In this document: piece after piece, positions 1 through 11,564 of the stretch
Numbering within the stretch: position 1 is the first letter of the stretch
Layout of the letters: the number at the start of each line of letters is the position of its first letter
DNA from: Ascarosepion bandense
Taxonomy: Eukaryota; Mollusca; Cephalopoda; Sepiida; Sepiidae
Assembly (NCBI GenBank): GCA_037127315.1
Contig: JBBBDQ010001686.1
Location: 697,001 to 761,000, forward strand
DNA length: 64,000 nucleotides
Direction: 5' to 3'
Program-made: the position numbers and the translations under genes
The notes under the pieces: model-generated
The model's database searches: none
The model's input: the letters and a program-made list of their open reading frames with translations, nothing else
What the model was told of the DNA's origin: nothing

Positions 1-177
1 CTTGGATAACGTAGCTAATCTCACAATAAAATTTAAAAAAAAAATAATTAGATTAAGTTGTCGGATTGTAAAAACAAAATAGATAAAACGTTTGTTTGGG
101 ATTAATTCTTGTAGGTTAGTATTCATTCGACCTTCCCCCAATTTAAATATATGGGAGTATAAAATCTGTAGGGTTCA

Positions 178-380
178 TACTGAGGAAAGAGGGCTGGGAA
201 CATTTGATACTCACAGGACATATTTAGGGCAAGAGGGAAAGGAAAACAGCACATAATCTACCTAGTAATCTTATATAAATGTATAGCAGAACAAGATTTA
301 GGTGAGATAGCCAAAAGAAAAAAAGATTAATAACATCTGCAAAGAACAGAGAAAATGTGGAGAGTCATGATCGTAAACAT
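178..380 (+). mobile_element. RTE-type LINE, 3' coding fragment
   Basis: The plus strand translates in pieces to the C-terminal tail of an RTE-clade reverse transcriptase: EERGLGTFDTHRTYLGQEGK, then a segment around CIAEQDLGEI. The same stretch recurs at 27.7 kb as EERGLGKFNTHKTLKKKETK, so this is a diverged family copy. It is truncated at both ends and carries no catalytic residues. Family assignment rests on resemblance to the terminal region of RTE polyproteins. Confidence 0.6.
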
Positions 381-399
381 TAAAAGAAAAAACTTCCGA

Positions 400-1002
400 C
401 ATTTGTTAGAATCTAAAAATATTGAAACTTGTGAAATAATTTTAGAAAGGAAGGTCATGTTCGTAAAATACAACGAGTTATATCATTATTTTTTCTGGAC
501 TTCGGTATGAAAATAGACTGCATCCAACAGCAAAGTTTAAAAGAACGTTACTTCTTAATTTTTCTTGTTACCTGGTCTACTCTGACCTGGTCCCAGGGTC
601 CCAACTCTGGGTAAATAGCTAACCCACCAACTGGAGTCAAAACACTATGAAAGTATAAAAATACATTTTTATAGTAAAAATATCAGCCATACTATTTTGA
701 AGAAAAAATATTATCAGCAAAACATTTTTGAAATAAAAAAAATTCCAGCAATACAATTTTTAAGAAAAAAAATATTACCAGCAATACATTTGAATCTTAA
801 CATCTCTTTGCAAAATCTCTTAAATCTCTTTGCAAAATTACGTCGATGAAACCTGATCTACAAACTGATTTCTTACAAAGAATACCTGTTCTATACGTAC
901 GAACATATCCTAAAAACCTTGTCGGCATTAAATATCCCATTGATGTCGATATACCATAAAACAAAATGAAATAAATATTACTTCTTCAAAAGCTATTTCT
1001 TC
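400..1002. other. unassigned AT-rich sequence
   Basis: No gene is visible. Between about 590 and 800 there is a GGTCCCAGGGTCCC stretch and several short direct repeats built on an (A)n-ATATTA-CCAGCAA theme, which looks like decayed repeat sequence. Nothing here could be assigned to a family. Confidence 0.4.
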
Positions 1003-1615
1003 TTCTTCTCCTTCTTCTTGTATGTGCCCTGTCCTTTCAGGACGTAGGTGATCATGGTTTTCCACGTTTTCCTATCCCTGATGGCTCTGAGTACGCCTTC
1101 TGCTGTTACACTATGCAATCATCGTTCCGTCATCCACCTGATTAGGTCCTTCAAATATATTATCCGCTGCTTTCCCCTGTCTCTTTTTCCCTCTATCTGG
1201 CCTGTTAGTATCAGGTTCTCCAAGCCCTATTGTCTCATTGCATGTTCCAGAAACTTCAGATGTCTTTTCCTGATGTTCAGTATTAATTTCCTTTTCGTTT
1301 TCATTATTTCCAAGACCACATCATTGCTCACATGCTCGATCCATGATATTCGCAGCATCCTTCTGTAGAACCACATTTCAGTTGCTTCAAGTTTTTCCTT
1401 CATCTTTGAAGATATTATCCAGCATTCACTGTCATATTGAAAGACGGACAGCACGTAGCAATCCAGTACTCTCTTATTTGTTTCAAGGGAAATTGTCCTG
1501 TTTCTTAATAACTTATTCAACTTCTGGAATGCTTCCTTTGCCATGCCAATTCGCCTTCGGATCTCTGTGTCGCACTTTCCGTCTTCTGTTATAACGCTTC
1601 CCAGGAAATATCATG
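1003..1615 (-). mobile_element. RTE-type LINE, 3' end with GAA tail
   Basis: The minus strand encodes the end of an RTE polyprotein: AKEAFQKLNKLLRNR, then DCYVLSVFQYDSECW, then EMWFYRRMLRISWIEHVSND. The last motif is typical of RTE/BovB-like C-termini. The element ends in a conserved 3' terminus containing ACGTCCTGAAAGGACAGGGC (complement near 1025-1045), directly followed on the same strand by GAA repeats (1003-1020). Other copies with this terminus lie at 10.9, 18.3 and 43.4 kb. It is truncated upstream. Confidence 0.75.
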
Positions 1616-1799
1616 TTTAAGTATGTGGCACGTCATTGATAAATGCGCACTTTCGATTCATAAGAGTACCCCGTTATCAATAATAATAAAAGTATTTGTA
1701 ATAGTATCCCGTAAATACAGATTAAACTTGATATTTGTAAATAAAATCAATGTACAGATAACTCTTTAAGAAGTCAAGAAGCGATTTGGCATTGTGTTT

Positions 1800-2015
1800 A
1801 CATTATGGTGAGATTCAAAGCGTGGCAAAACGTTGAAAAGTATGGGGAACTCATTGAGGATCGAACATTCTTATTCACTGGTAATTATTTTAGCGAGACA
1901 AGCTTGCAAACCATTACACTACTTAGAAATGTCCGGCAAATTATTTAGCGTAGCTTATATCTGGCCGAAGAACGAAAGTACTGGACACCGAGTGAGGATC
2001 GAACTCACTTGTTGG
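1800..2015 (-). mobile_element. tRNA-derived SINE (family B), tandem pair
   Basis: On the minus strand the stretch 1855-1935 reads like a tRNA: an A-box-like TAGTGTAATGGTTTGC followed by a B-box-like GTTCGATCCTC. A second B-box region (GAGTTCGATCCTCACT) lies at about 1990, followed by a tail resembling GGCCxxxTATAAGCTACGCT. The same head and tail occur more cleanly at 50.55-50.70 kb. The two partial copies sit head to tail. Confidence 0.55.
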
Positions 2016-2240
2016 TAGGTTTGTTTTTATGGCATATCAACCTCAGCGGGTCATTTATTGCCAACTAAATTTTATCGATTTTTTCTGGTAATACCTTTTT
2101 CTTTCAACAATTTATTGTTGTTTATATATAAGTTTTGTGTCTAGTAATACTTTTTTATTTTCGAGTATAGATTCATTGGGATTTGTTTTAAGGGCAGGGT
2201 CCCGGTCCCCAAGTCCTACCCTGTTATTTAACCAATTACT
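2016..2240 (-). repeat. dispersed repeat with GGGTTAAATAACAGGG-like core
   Basis: This stretch is a reverse-complement copy of 16985-17235. Both share TTGGCAATAAATGACCCGCT, a CTAGACACAAAA segment and a terminal TAAATAACAGGGTAGGAC. The last motif overlaps the body of SINE family A, so this may be an alternative SINE body. Confidence 0.6.
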
Positions 2241-2334
2241 CAGTTGTAATTGAAGACACATTTGTAAGTCATGACACCTCGTCTAAGTGCACATTCTAAT
2301 TTACCAAACGAAGCTCAACTTTTACACACCACGT

Positions 2335-2636
2335 TGAAATTACAACGATTTTTTTTTAATCATATCACACCGATAAAGGCAGTAACGCCACTGATGCACA
2401 GGGGGATACGTAAGAGTGAAAAGATTGGAAAAGAGAAAGCCGGAAACCACATCCTAAACAGGAAACAAGGGATGAGCCTCTTCACCTGTTCAATAGACGT
2501 GGGTGAACCCTGCGATAGTTTATCTATTCCAATTGAAAAAAAAAAAAGAAAAGAGAGAAAAAATTGGAAAACAGAAAGCCGGAAACCACATCCTAAACAG
2601 GGAACAAGGGATGAGCCTCTTCACACAAAGTGAATT
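2335..2636 (-). mobile_element. LINE 3' terminus with internal duplication
   Basis: Minus-strand 3' end of the jockey/CR1-type LINE: the complement shows CAGTGGCGTTACTGCC followed by a terminal GTGTGATATGATTAAAAA. Upstream, a ~70-bp piece (AAAGCCGGAAACCACATCCT to GGGATGAGCCTCTTCAC) occurs twice, at 2435-2490 and 2573-2625, separated by an A-rich stretch. Near-identical ends are at 36.95-37.1 and 61.2-61.35 kb. No coding sequence. Confidence 0.7.
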
Positions 2637-2730
2637 AAAATTAAGTAAATGTAAAAATAATTAGTTTCAATAAATAGCTGAATACCTATATTTATTATTG
2701 TATTCTTACTGAGGTAGGACACATCCAAAG

Positions 2731-5516
2731 CAGGTAGGCCTCATACTATACCAGAATCAACGAGGTATGGCACATACTATATCAGAATCAACGAGGTATG
2801 CCACATACTATATAAGAATCAACGAGGTATGCCACATACTATACCAGAATCAACGAGGTATGCCACATACTATACCAGAATCAACGAAGTATGGCACATA
2901 CTATACCAGAATCAACGAGGTATGCCACATACTATATAAGAATCAACGAGGTATGCCACACACTATACCAGAATCAACGAGGTATGCCACATACTATACC
3001 AGAATCAACGAGGTATGCCACATACTATACCAGAATCAACGAGGTATGCCACACACTATACCAGAATCAACGAGGTATGCCACATACTATACCAGAATCA
3101 ACGAGGTATGCCACATACTATACCAGAATCAACGAAGTATGGCACATACTATACCAGAATCAACGAAGTATGGCACATACTATACCAGAATCAACGAGGT
3201 ATGCCACATACTATATAAGAATCAACGAGGTATGCCACATACTATACCAGAATCAACGAGGTATGCCACATACTATACCAGAATCAACGAAGTATGGCAC
3301 ATACTATACCAGAATCAACGAGGTATGCCACATACTATATAAGAATCAACGAGGTATGCCACACACTATACCAGAATCAACGAGGTATGCCACATACTAT
3401 ACCAGAATCAACGAGGTATGCCACATACTATACCAGAATCAACGAGGTATGCCACATACTATACCAGAATCAACGAGGTATGCCACATACTATATAAGAA
3501 TCAACGAGGTATGCCACACACTATACCAGAATCAACGAGGTATGCCACACACTATACCAGAATCAACGAGGTATGCCACATACTATACCAGAATCAACGA
3601 GGTATGTCACATACTATACCAGAATCAACGAAGTATGGCACATACTATACCAGAATCAACGAAGTATGGCACATACTATACCAGAATCAACGAGGTATGC
3701 CACATACTATATAAGAATCAACGAGGTATGCCACATACTATACCAGAATCAACGAGGTATGCCACATACTATACCAGAATCAACGACGTATGGCACATAC
3801 TATACCAGAATCAACGAGGTATGCCACATACTATATAAGAATCAACGAGGTATGCCACACACTATACCAGAATCAACGAGGTATGCCACATACTATACCA
3901 GAATCAACGAGGTATGCCACATACTATACCAGAATCAACGAAGTATGACACATACTATACCAGAATCAACGAGGTATGCCACATACTATATAAGAATCAA
4001 CGAGGTATGCCACACACTATACCAGAATCAACGAGGTATACCACACACTATACCAGAATCAACGAGGTATGCCACATACTATACCAGAATCAACGAGGTA
4101 TGCTACATACTATACCAGAATCAACGAAGTATGGCACATACTATACCAGAATCAACGAGGTATGCCACATACTATATAAGAATCAACGAGGTATGCCACA
4201 TACTATATAAGAATCAACGAGGTATGCCACATACTATACCAGAATCAACGAGGTAGGCCTCATACTATACCAGAATCAACGAGGTATGGCACATACTATA
4301 CCAGAATCAACGAGGTAGGCCTCATACTATACCAGAATCAACGAGGTATGCTACATACTATATAAGAATCAACGAGGTATGCCACACACTATATATGAAT
4401 CAACGAGGTATGCCACACACTATACCAGAATCAACGAGGTATGCCACATACTATACCAGAATCAACGAGGTATGTCACATACTATACCAGAATCAACGAA
4501 GTATGGCACATACAATACCAGAATCAACGAAGTATGGCACATACTATACCAGAATCAACGAGGTATGCCACATACTGTATAAGAATCAACGAGGTATGCC
4601 ACATACTATACCAGAATCAACGAGGTATGCCACATACTATACCAGAATCAACGAAGTATGGCACATACTATACCAGAATCAACGAGGTATGCCACATACT
4701 ATATAAGAATCAACGAGGTATGCCACACACTATACCAGAATCAACGAGGTATGCCACATACTATACCAGAATCAACGAGGTATGCCACATACTATACCAG
4801 AATCAACGAGGTATGCCACATACTATACCAGAATCAACGAAGTATGACACATACTATACCAGAATCAACGAGGTATGCCACATACTATATAAGAATCAAC
4901 GAGGTATGCCACACACTATACCAGAATCAACGAGGTATGCCACACACTATACCAGAATCAACGAGGTATGCCACATACTATACCAGAATCAACGAGGTAT
5001 GCCACATACTATACCAGAATCAACGAAGTATGGCACATACTATACCAGAATCAACGAGATATGCCACATACTATATAAGAATCAACGAGGTATGCCACAC
5101 ACTATATAAGAATCAACGAGGTATGCCACATACTATACCAGAATCAACGAGGTAGGCCTCATACTATACCAGAATCAACGAGGTATGGCACATACTATAC
5201 CAGAATCAACGAGGTAGGCCTCATACTATACCAGAATCAACGAGGTATGCCACATACTATACCAGAATCAACGAGGTAGGCCTCATACTATACTAGAATC
5301 AACGAGGTAGGCCACATGCTATACCAGAATCAACGAGGTATGCCACATACTATACCAGAATCAACGAAGTATGCCACATACTATACCAGAATCAACGAGG
5401 TATGCCACATACTATATAAGAATCAACGAGGTATGCCACATACTATACCAGAATCAACGAGGTATGCCACATACTATACCAGAATCAACGAGGTATGCCA
5501 CATACTATACCAGCAC
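2731..5516 (+). repeat. 31-bp satellite array, about 90 units
   Basis: The unit is 31 bp, of the form GGTATGCCACATACTATACC followed by AGAATCAACGA, repeated without interruption for about 2.8 kb. Variants include GCCACACAC, AAGTATGGCAC, CTATATAAG and GGTAGGCCTC. The GGTAGGCCTC variant recurs at 2732, 4252 and 5151; the latter two are 899 bp (29 units) apart, suggesting higher-order duplication. Because 31 is not a multiple of three, each forward frame repeats the same 31-residue peptide every 93 bp and long stretches lack stops. The open frames are a by-product of the repeat. Confidence 0.97.
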
Positions 5517-5623
5517 TATCTATCCATCAAGAACATGGCGTTTTTTGGATGCTGAACAGATTTTGTTTTTTCAGGTCACTAGAGAACAGAATTTATTACC
5601 ATTAACAGAATTTTGTATAATGA

Positions 5624-6040
5624 AATGTGGTGTAGTAGATATCGGCTCGGAACGAGAAATCGGGGAGCCAAGTTCGAATTCAAGTTGAATGCATTGCATT
5701 CACTTCCGCGCAAATACCCTTGAGAAAGGTATTAATCCGTCTATTCCTTCCATTTATGGGTTAAATAACAGGACAGATTGGGTTCTATAGCCTTGGCTGG
5801 TTACCTGTCTACTGCAGAAAGCAGTGCCAACCTATTGCGGGATAATCTTCTGCCCAGTCAGTCATGTCTCTTTCGAGACATGATCGCCCAAGCGTGTTTC
5901 ACGTATGGCACTTAACTGACTGACTGAATATAATAGTTGGAAACATAATTAAGCCTTCTACTGGATATAAAGTGGGGGATCAGTTCTATATTGATATGAA
6001 GTAATAAACTGATCCCCCACTAATTATTACTTAATAATAT
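5624..6040 (+). mobile_element. SINE family A, head-body-linker
   Basis: A tRNA-like head has an A-box-like ATGTGGTGTAGTAGAT and a B-box-like AGTTCGAATTCAAG. It is followed by the SINE body (GGGTTAAATAACAGGACAG, TTGGGTTCTATAGCC, GCGGGATAATCTTCTGCCC, TCTTTCGAGACATGATCGCC) and then a linker with the hairpin GTGGGGGATCAGTT / AACTGATCCCCCAC (5972-6022). At 6041 orientation flips to the minus strand. Confidence 0.8.
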
Positions 6041-6991
6041 CATGACTGACTGGGCAGAAGATCATCCCACAGTAGGTTGCCATTGTTTTCTCCAGTAGAC
6101 GGGTTGCCAGACAAGGCTATAGAACCCAGTCTGTCCTGTTATTTGACTCATAGCTAGAGGGAAAAGATATGTATTATCTTATTACGTAACAATTGGTGGG
6201 GGATCAGTTTATTGCTTCTTAACAATAGAAAACCAATCCCCCACTTTATGATCAGTAGAAGCCTTAATCAAGATTCCAACTATTTTATCCAGTCAGTCAG
6301 TTGAGTGCCATACGTGATACACGCTTTGGGCGATCATGTCTCGAAAGAGACAAAACTGACTGGGCAGAATATTATCCCACAGTAGGTTGCCATTGCTTTC
6401 TGCAGTAGATGGGTTGCCAGACAAGGCTATAGAACCCAATCTATCCTGTTACTTGACTCATAGCTAGAGGAAAAAGATATGTATTATCTTATTACGTAAT
6501 AATTAGTGGGGGATCAGTTTATTGCTTCATAACAATAAAAATCCAATCCCCCACTTAATTACCAGTAGACGCCTTAATCATTATTCCTTCTATTATATTC
6601 AGTCAGTTAGCTAAGTGTCATATGTGATACACGCTTTGGGCGATCATGTCTCGAAAGAGACAAAACTGACTAGGCAGAAGATTATCCCGCAGTAGGTTGC
6701 TACTACTTTTGCGGTAGAATGGTTGCCGACCAAGGCTATAGAACCCAATCTGTCCTGCTATTCAAGATTTTTTCCGCGGTAGGTTGCCATTACCTTTTAA
6801 TTTAAAGTGGTTGCCGACCAAGGCTATAGAACCCAATCTGTCCTATTATTTAACCAATAACTTGAGGGAAGAGACGGATTAATACCTTTTCCAAGGGTAT
6901 TTGCTCGTAAGTGAATGCAAGAAATTCAACAGGAATTTGCACTCGGTTCCCCGATATTTCGTTCGAAACGGATATCCACTGCGCCACAATG
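6041..6991 (-). mobile_element. SINE family A, multimeric copy
   Basis: Read on the minus strand this is head (6920-6991), body, then linker-body units. Linker hairpins with GGGGGATCAG-type stems lie at about 6194-6245 and 6505-6555. A short extra body duplication is visible at 6767-6850. It abuts the plus-strand copy ending at 6040, giving a head-out inverted composite of about 1.37 kb bounded by tRNA-like heads at both ends. Confidence 0.8.
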
Positions 6992-7454
6992 TCCATTCCG
7001 TAAGAGAATCTACAGAGGTGAAATCAAAGAATAAGGAATAGGAAAGAAACGTTTAACGAGAACAACGAAGAAGATAGAAAAACGGAAAGGAAAGCGAAAG
7101 AGAAAAGCTTTTTTTTTTTACACTTCAGTGTTGACCCGATCGAACGTTTTAAAATATCAATCAGTTGATCATTAACGACGCATTTAAAACTACAAAAATT
7201 GATTTAAATTCTCAGTGATAACATTTTTGACGACTTCGCGTTTGCTTCGTTCAATTTTGTATCCGCTTGCATTTCTTTCCTTCTTTTTTTATTGATGTTG
7301 CTGTTTGGAAGGCAGCAGGCAATAAATTCTAAAATTAAATTATTTCATGCATCAGGAATTATATTTAGTGCTTATTTCAGTTTATAGACAGAAATCAGGT
7401 TCCAAGATATTTTGGCGGAAACGAAGTACAGGCATGGGTAGGAGAAGTTAAGAT
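6992..7454. other. unassigned sequence
   Basis: A-rich sequence leading into the GAA array; no gene, no recognisable repeat terminus. Confidence 0.4.
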
Positions 7455-8842
7455 AATGTTAAAAAAAATAAGCCGGGGAAATTATAAAAAAAAAAAATGG
7501 AGGAAAGCAAAGGGAGGTAATAGAAAAAAAATTAAATATTAACCTTTCGATATCAAAAAAGTAGCAGAAAGGAAGGAAGATTAAAACGACGAAACTGATA
7601 ACAACGTTTAGAAATTCATTGAAAGAAGAGAAAGAATAAGAAGACGAAGGAATGACAGATATTATGTGAGGAATAAAGAAGATGGGAAAATAACTAAGGA
7701 GAAGAAGAGGAAGAGAATTAACAAAAGACGTCGAAAAACGAAGGAAAATAATGAAGAATGAAGAAATGAAATCAGGAAAATTATGAAAAGGGGAAAACAG
7801 CAGTGGCAAATTAGAAGAAGAAGAAGAAAAAGAAGGAGAAGGGAAGACAGAAGAAGGGGAAGAGATGAAGATAAGGAGAAGGGGAGAGAAGAAAAACAAC
7901 AGCAATAAGAAGGAGAAGGAGAAAGGTAAACCAGAAGAATGAGGATGAGAAGTAGAAGAAAAGAAGAAGAAAATAAAAAAGAAAAAGAATAATAACAACA
8001 ACGAGGAGAGGAGAAGCAGAAGAAGAAGAAGAACAAGAATAAGAAGAACAAGAAGAAGAAGAACAACAACAACAACGAAAACAAAGAGGAGAGGCGAAGA
8101 GGAGAAGGAGAAGAAGAAGGGAAGAAGGAAGAGGAGAAGCAAAAGAAGAAGAAGAAAAAGAAAAAGAAACAAAGAAACAAGAAGGGAAGAAGAAGAAGAA
8201 CAATAAAAGAAAAAGGGAAGGAGAAAAACAAGAAGAACAACAACAACAATAAGGAAGGGGAGGGGAGAAGAAGAAGAACCACAAAAACAACAAGAAGGAG
8301 AATGAGGAGGGTAAGGAGAATGAGGAGGGTAAGGAGAATGAGGAGGAGAAGGAGGAGAATCCGAAGAAGATACAAAAGAAAAAGAACAACAACAAGAAGA
8401 AGGAAGAGAGGCAGAAGAAGAAGAATGGAAGAAGAAGAGGAGAAGAAGAAAAAGAAGAAGACCTACAACAAGGGGGATAGAGATAGAAGAAGAAGAAAAG
8501 AGAAAGAGGAGTAGAAGAAAAAAGAACAACAACAACAACGAGGAGGAGGAGAAGCGGAAGAAGAAAAGAAGAAGGAGAAGAAGAAGAAAGAAAGAAGAAC
8601 AAGGAGAAGAAGAAGCAAAAGAAGATAAGAAGAAGAGGAGGAAAAGAAGAAAAAGAAGACGAACAACAACGAGGAGGAGGAGGAGGAGAAGCAGCAGAAG
8701 AAAAAACATAACGAGGAGGGGAAGAAGAAAAAGAAGAACAACAACAAAAACAAGAAGAAGAAGAAGGAAGAGGGGGTGGACGCGGAGGATGGGTAAAAAA
8801 AGAAGAAGAAGAAGAAGAAGAAAAAGAAGAAGAAGAGTGAAC
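7455..8842 (+). repeat. GAA-rich minisatellite region
   Basis: Purine-only plus strand of degenerate GAA/AAG/GGA/AAC triplets. Minus-strand open frames of 237-416 codons here are runs of Leu, Ser and Phe and are not genes. A more complex part (about 7835-7945, with GAACAACAGCAATAAG-like order and GTAAACCAGAAGAA) has a reverse-complement counterpart at about 11.09-11.21 kb. At 8302-8352 a GAGGGTAAGGAGAAT unit is repeated. Confidence 0.9.
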
Positions 8843-9172
8843 AGATTTACATGTAAAGAATCTTCGTAGAAAAATAAAACAAACGATTTATTTATCCTGA
8901 TGAAGAATTTGGTTCAAACAAAAAGTCAGCAATTATTAAGAAGCAATAATTTTCCTGTTGCATTTTGACAAATTTAATATTCTCTCTTTTTCTTTACTAG
9001 TTTCTCTGGTCTTTTTCTGTCTGAATTTAGTCGTTTTTAATTTACACACTACACAGTTTGTTTTTTAATTTACATATTTGTACCTTCCTACTACACACTC
9101 TCTCTATCTTCCTTAATTTATTCGTCTTACTCTATTCTAAATAATGCGTCCCTTCATTTTTATATTCTCTCT

Positions 9173-9221
<49 letters not shown>

Positions 9222-9333
9222 ATTCATATATAACTCTTATTTTGTCTTTATTTCTCTCACTTTTCTTGACTTGTACCTGCCTTTTTAAGCATCACTCCCG
9301 GGGATTTTGCCCCATTTTTCACTTTCAAATTTT
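8843..9333. other. unassigned, with (CT)n tract
   Basis: T-rich unique-looking sequence; a pure CT dinucleotide tract runs about 9171-9221. No coding signal. Confidence 0.6.
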
Positions 9334-9336
9334 ACT

Positions 9337-9396
<60 letters not shown>

Positions 9397-9406
9397 AGCC
9401 TGTTCA

Positions 9407-9463
<57 letters not shown>

Positions 9464-9474
9464 CAGTCTGTTCA

Positions 9475-9519
<45 letters not shown>

Positions 9520-9526
9520 CAATTCC

Positions 9527-9580
<54 letters not shown>

Positions 9581-9591
9581 CAGTCTGTTCA

Positions 9592-9640
<49 letters not shown>

Positions 9641-9647
9641 CAATTCC

Positions 9648-9689
<42 letters not shown>

Positions 9690-9732
9690 CAGTCTGTTCA
9701 TATCTATCTATCTATCTATCTCAGTCTGTTCA

Positions 9733-9792
<60 letters not shown>

Positions 9793-9793
9793 A
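9334..9793 (+). repeat. (TATC)n microsatellite with higher-order spacers
   Basis: TATC repeats are interrupted by two recurring spacers, CAGTCTGTTCA (several times) and CAATTCCTTA (twice). The alternation suggests whole blocks were duplicated rather than simple slippage alone. The reading frame of Tyr-Leu-Ser-Ile repeats is a by-product. Confidence 0.95.
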
Positions 9794-10477
9794 AATTTTT
9801 GGTAGGAGTGGAGCCGTAAGAGTGAACGGATCATTTCTACCAACGTTTACTTTTTCGTTTTTCTACCCCAAACCCCTTGTTTTACGCTCCCGCGTTCTTT
9901 TAAGTCAAAATGGCGCCGTTCACTGACATTTTCATTTCCAAATTTCTTTTCTTTCTTTTTTTTTTTTTTTTTCATTTTTTAATTTAAAAAAAAAAAATAA
10001 ACATAAAAATCTTTTTTATTCTTTGCCAGATGTTCTTTTTGTCTGTTTTTTTTTTCCTCCCTCGGAAATCATTTACCTTTTCTATAATCAACAATTTTAT
10101 TGCTCTTCACAGGTGACTGATCCATTTCAAACATAGTTGAATCTGATAGACACTCTCGTTATTTTTAAACAAACAAAAGAAAATAAACAAACGTTTGAAG
10201 AATCAGAGCTAAATTGATGGGAATAAAGAATTCATTACTTTCAAGGTAGTCTCTTTTTATTACCCCCCCCACCCACCCCTGGGCAGACAATCTTAAGACT
10301 TTTTGGGAAGGGAGCTTGTGTTTGGAGGACATTTAAATAAAATCACGAAGCGGGAAATGCAAGGCAGTTTTATGTTTCTGCCAATAAAAGAGCAAGGACC
10401 TGACGGTCGTGTGCATTCGGCTCATTAGTTAGGTCTGACACAAGGATACTTCTACAGAGCTTGTTTAAGGTGCGTGT
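9794..10477. other. unassigned sequence
   Basis: Low-complexity poly(T)/poly(A) tracts (9957-9990) and a C-rich stretch (10264-10280). No gene, RNA or repeat family recognised. Confidence 0.4.
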
Positions 10478-10499
10478 TCATTCACACAATAATTCTGCT

Positions 10500-10700
10500 G
10501 ATGTCAAACATGGAAGGAAAACTAATAAAAAATAGATTGAGAAATGAATTGAAAAATCAAAGGAGAAGATTGTAGGGTTAAGGTTAGCCATACAGAGAGC
10601 TAGGATGTCAGGAGACCTTTCGTAGAGCAACGATTCTACATGGCAAATGTTGGTACGAATACCACGGATGATAGAGAAAGAAATGTTTATGTGGTTACTG
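10500..10700 (-). mobile_element. LINE endonuclease N-terminal fragment
   Basis: The minus strand encodes IRGIRTNICHVESLLYERSP followed by DILALCMANLNPTIFSFDF. This aligns with the apurinic-like endonuclease start of the 21-24 kb LINE (IRGIRTNFLSVDSFLHTNSP, DILALCETNLN). The catalytic Glu of the ET motif is replaced (CMAN instead of CETN). Truncated remnant. Confidence 0.7.
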
Positions 10701-10902
10701 CTTGTTTTTTTGTTTTTTTTAGTTTTATTCATTTGTAAGGCCGCAAGCTGTCTGAAATAACGGAAACGACACCAATTGAGGACTACCAACAGCAGCAACA
10801 ACTAAAATGGTTAGCAATTGTAACTTAAAGAGAAAATAACATAACCATGATAATGACGTTTCACAATACTTCAGAAAAAAGGTTTGGAAGGAAGTTTCTT
10901 CT

Positions 10903-11564
10903 TCTTCTTCTTCTTCTTCTTTTCACGTGCCGTGTCCTTTTAGGACGTAGGTGATCATGGACATCCCCTGTCACTTGTAGCGCTTAATATTTTTTTCTGT
11001 TGGGATCTCTCCCAAACCCCGCTCTGCCATCCATTCGCTCAAGCCTATCAAAAATGTCTCGCGCTGTTTTCCCTTGTCTTTTTAATTTTCTTTTCTTCTA
11101 TTTCTCTTTCTTCTTCTGGTTTACTCTTCTCTTTCCCCTCCTTATTGCTGTTGTTTTTCTTCTCCCTTCTCCTTATCTTCATCCCCTCCCCTTCTTCTGT
11201 CTTCCCTTCTTTTTCTTCTTCTTCTTCTTCTATTTCCCAGTGTTATTTTCCCCTTGTCTTACCCTTTCCTTTATCTGTCCTGCGAGTAATAATTTCTCCA
11301 GACCCCACTTTCTTTATTACCCGTCCCAGGAGCCTCAACTGTCTCTTCCTGGAGCTGTGTGAATTTTCTCCTGGCTTACATCCTCTCCAGCACCTCATCG
11401 TTGCTCACGTGCTCGGTCAATGGTATACTCAGCATCCTTCTATAGAACCACGTTTCTGTTGCCTCGAGCCTCTCCTTCATCCTCGAGGAAACCGACAAAC
11501 ATTCACGGCCACACAGAAAGACAGATATCACATAACATTCCGGCACTATTTTCTTTGTTTCCAA
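10903..11564 (-). mobile_element. RTE-type LINE, 3' part (outer element)
   Basis: Begins at its 3' end with TTC repeats (10900-10923, GAA on the element strand) and the conserved RTE 3' terminus. It encodes SSRMKERLEATETWFYRRML followed by SIPLTEHVSNDEVLERM on the minus strand. A ~140-bp pyrimidine-rich block (about 11085-11235) is foreign to other copies and matches 7.84-7.94 kb in inverted orientation. Coding stops abruptly at 11564, where a plus-strand LINE is inserted, and resumes near 12291. Confidence 0.75.

Noticed and set aside
2731..5516. 31-bp repeats as a CRISPR array
   Set aside because: Units are directly contiguous with no variable spacers, and the context is a eukaryotic repeat landscape.
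2767..5688. Overlapping 60-315-codon frames in the 31-bp array as genes
   Set aside because: They exist in all forward frames with the same peptide because 31 is not divisible by three; no start context or unique coding sequence.
7459..8753. Leu/Ser/Phe-rich minus-strand frames as membrane proteins
   Set aside because: They are translations of a degenerate GAA array.
9307..9819. 170-codon Tyr-Leu-Ser-Ile frame
   Set aside because: Translation of a TATC microsatellite.
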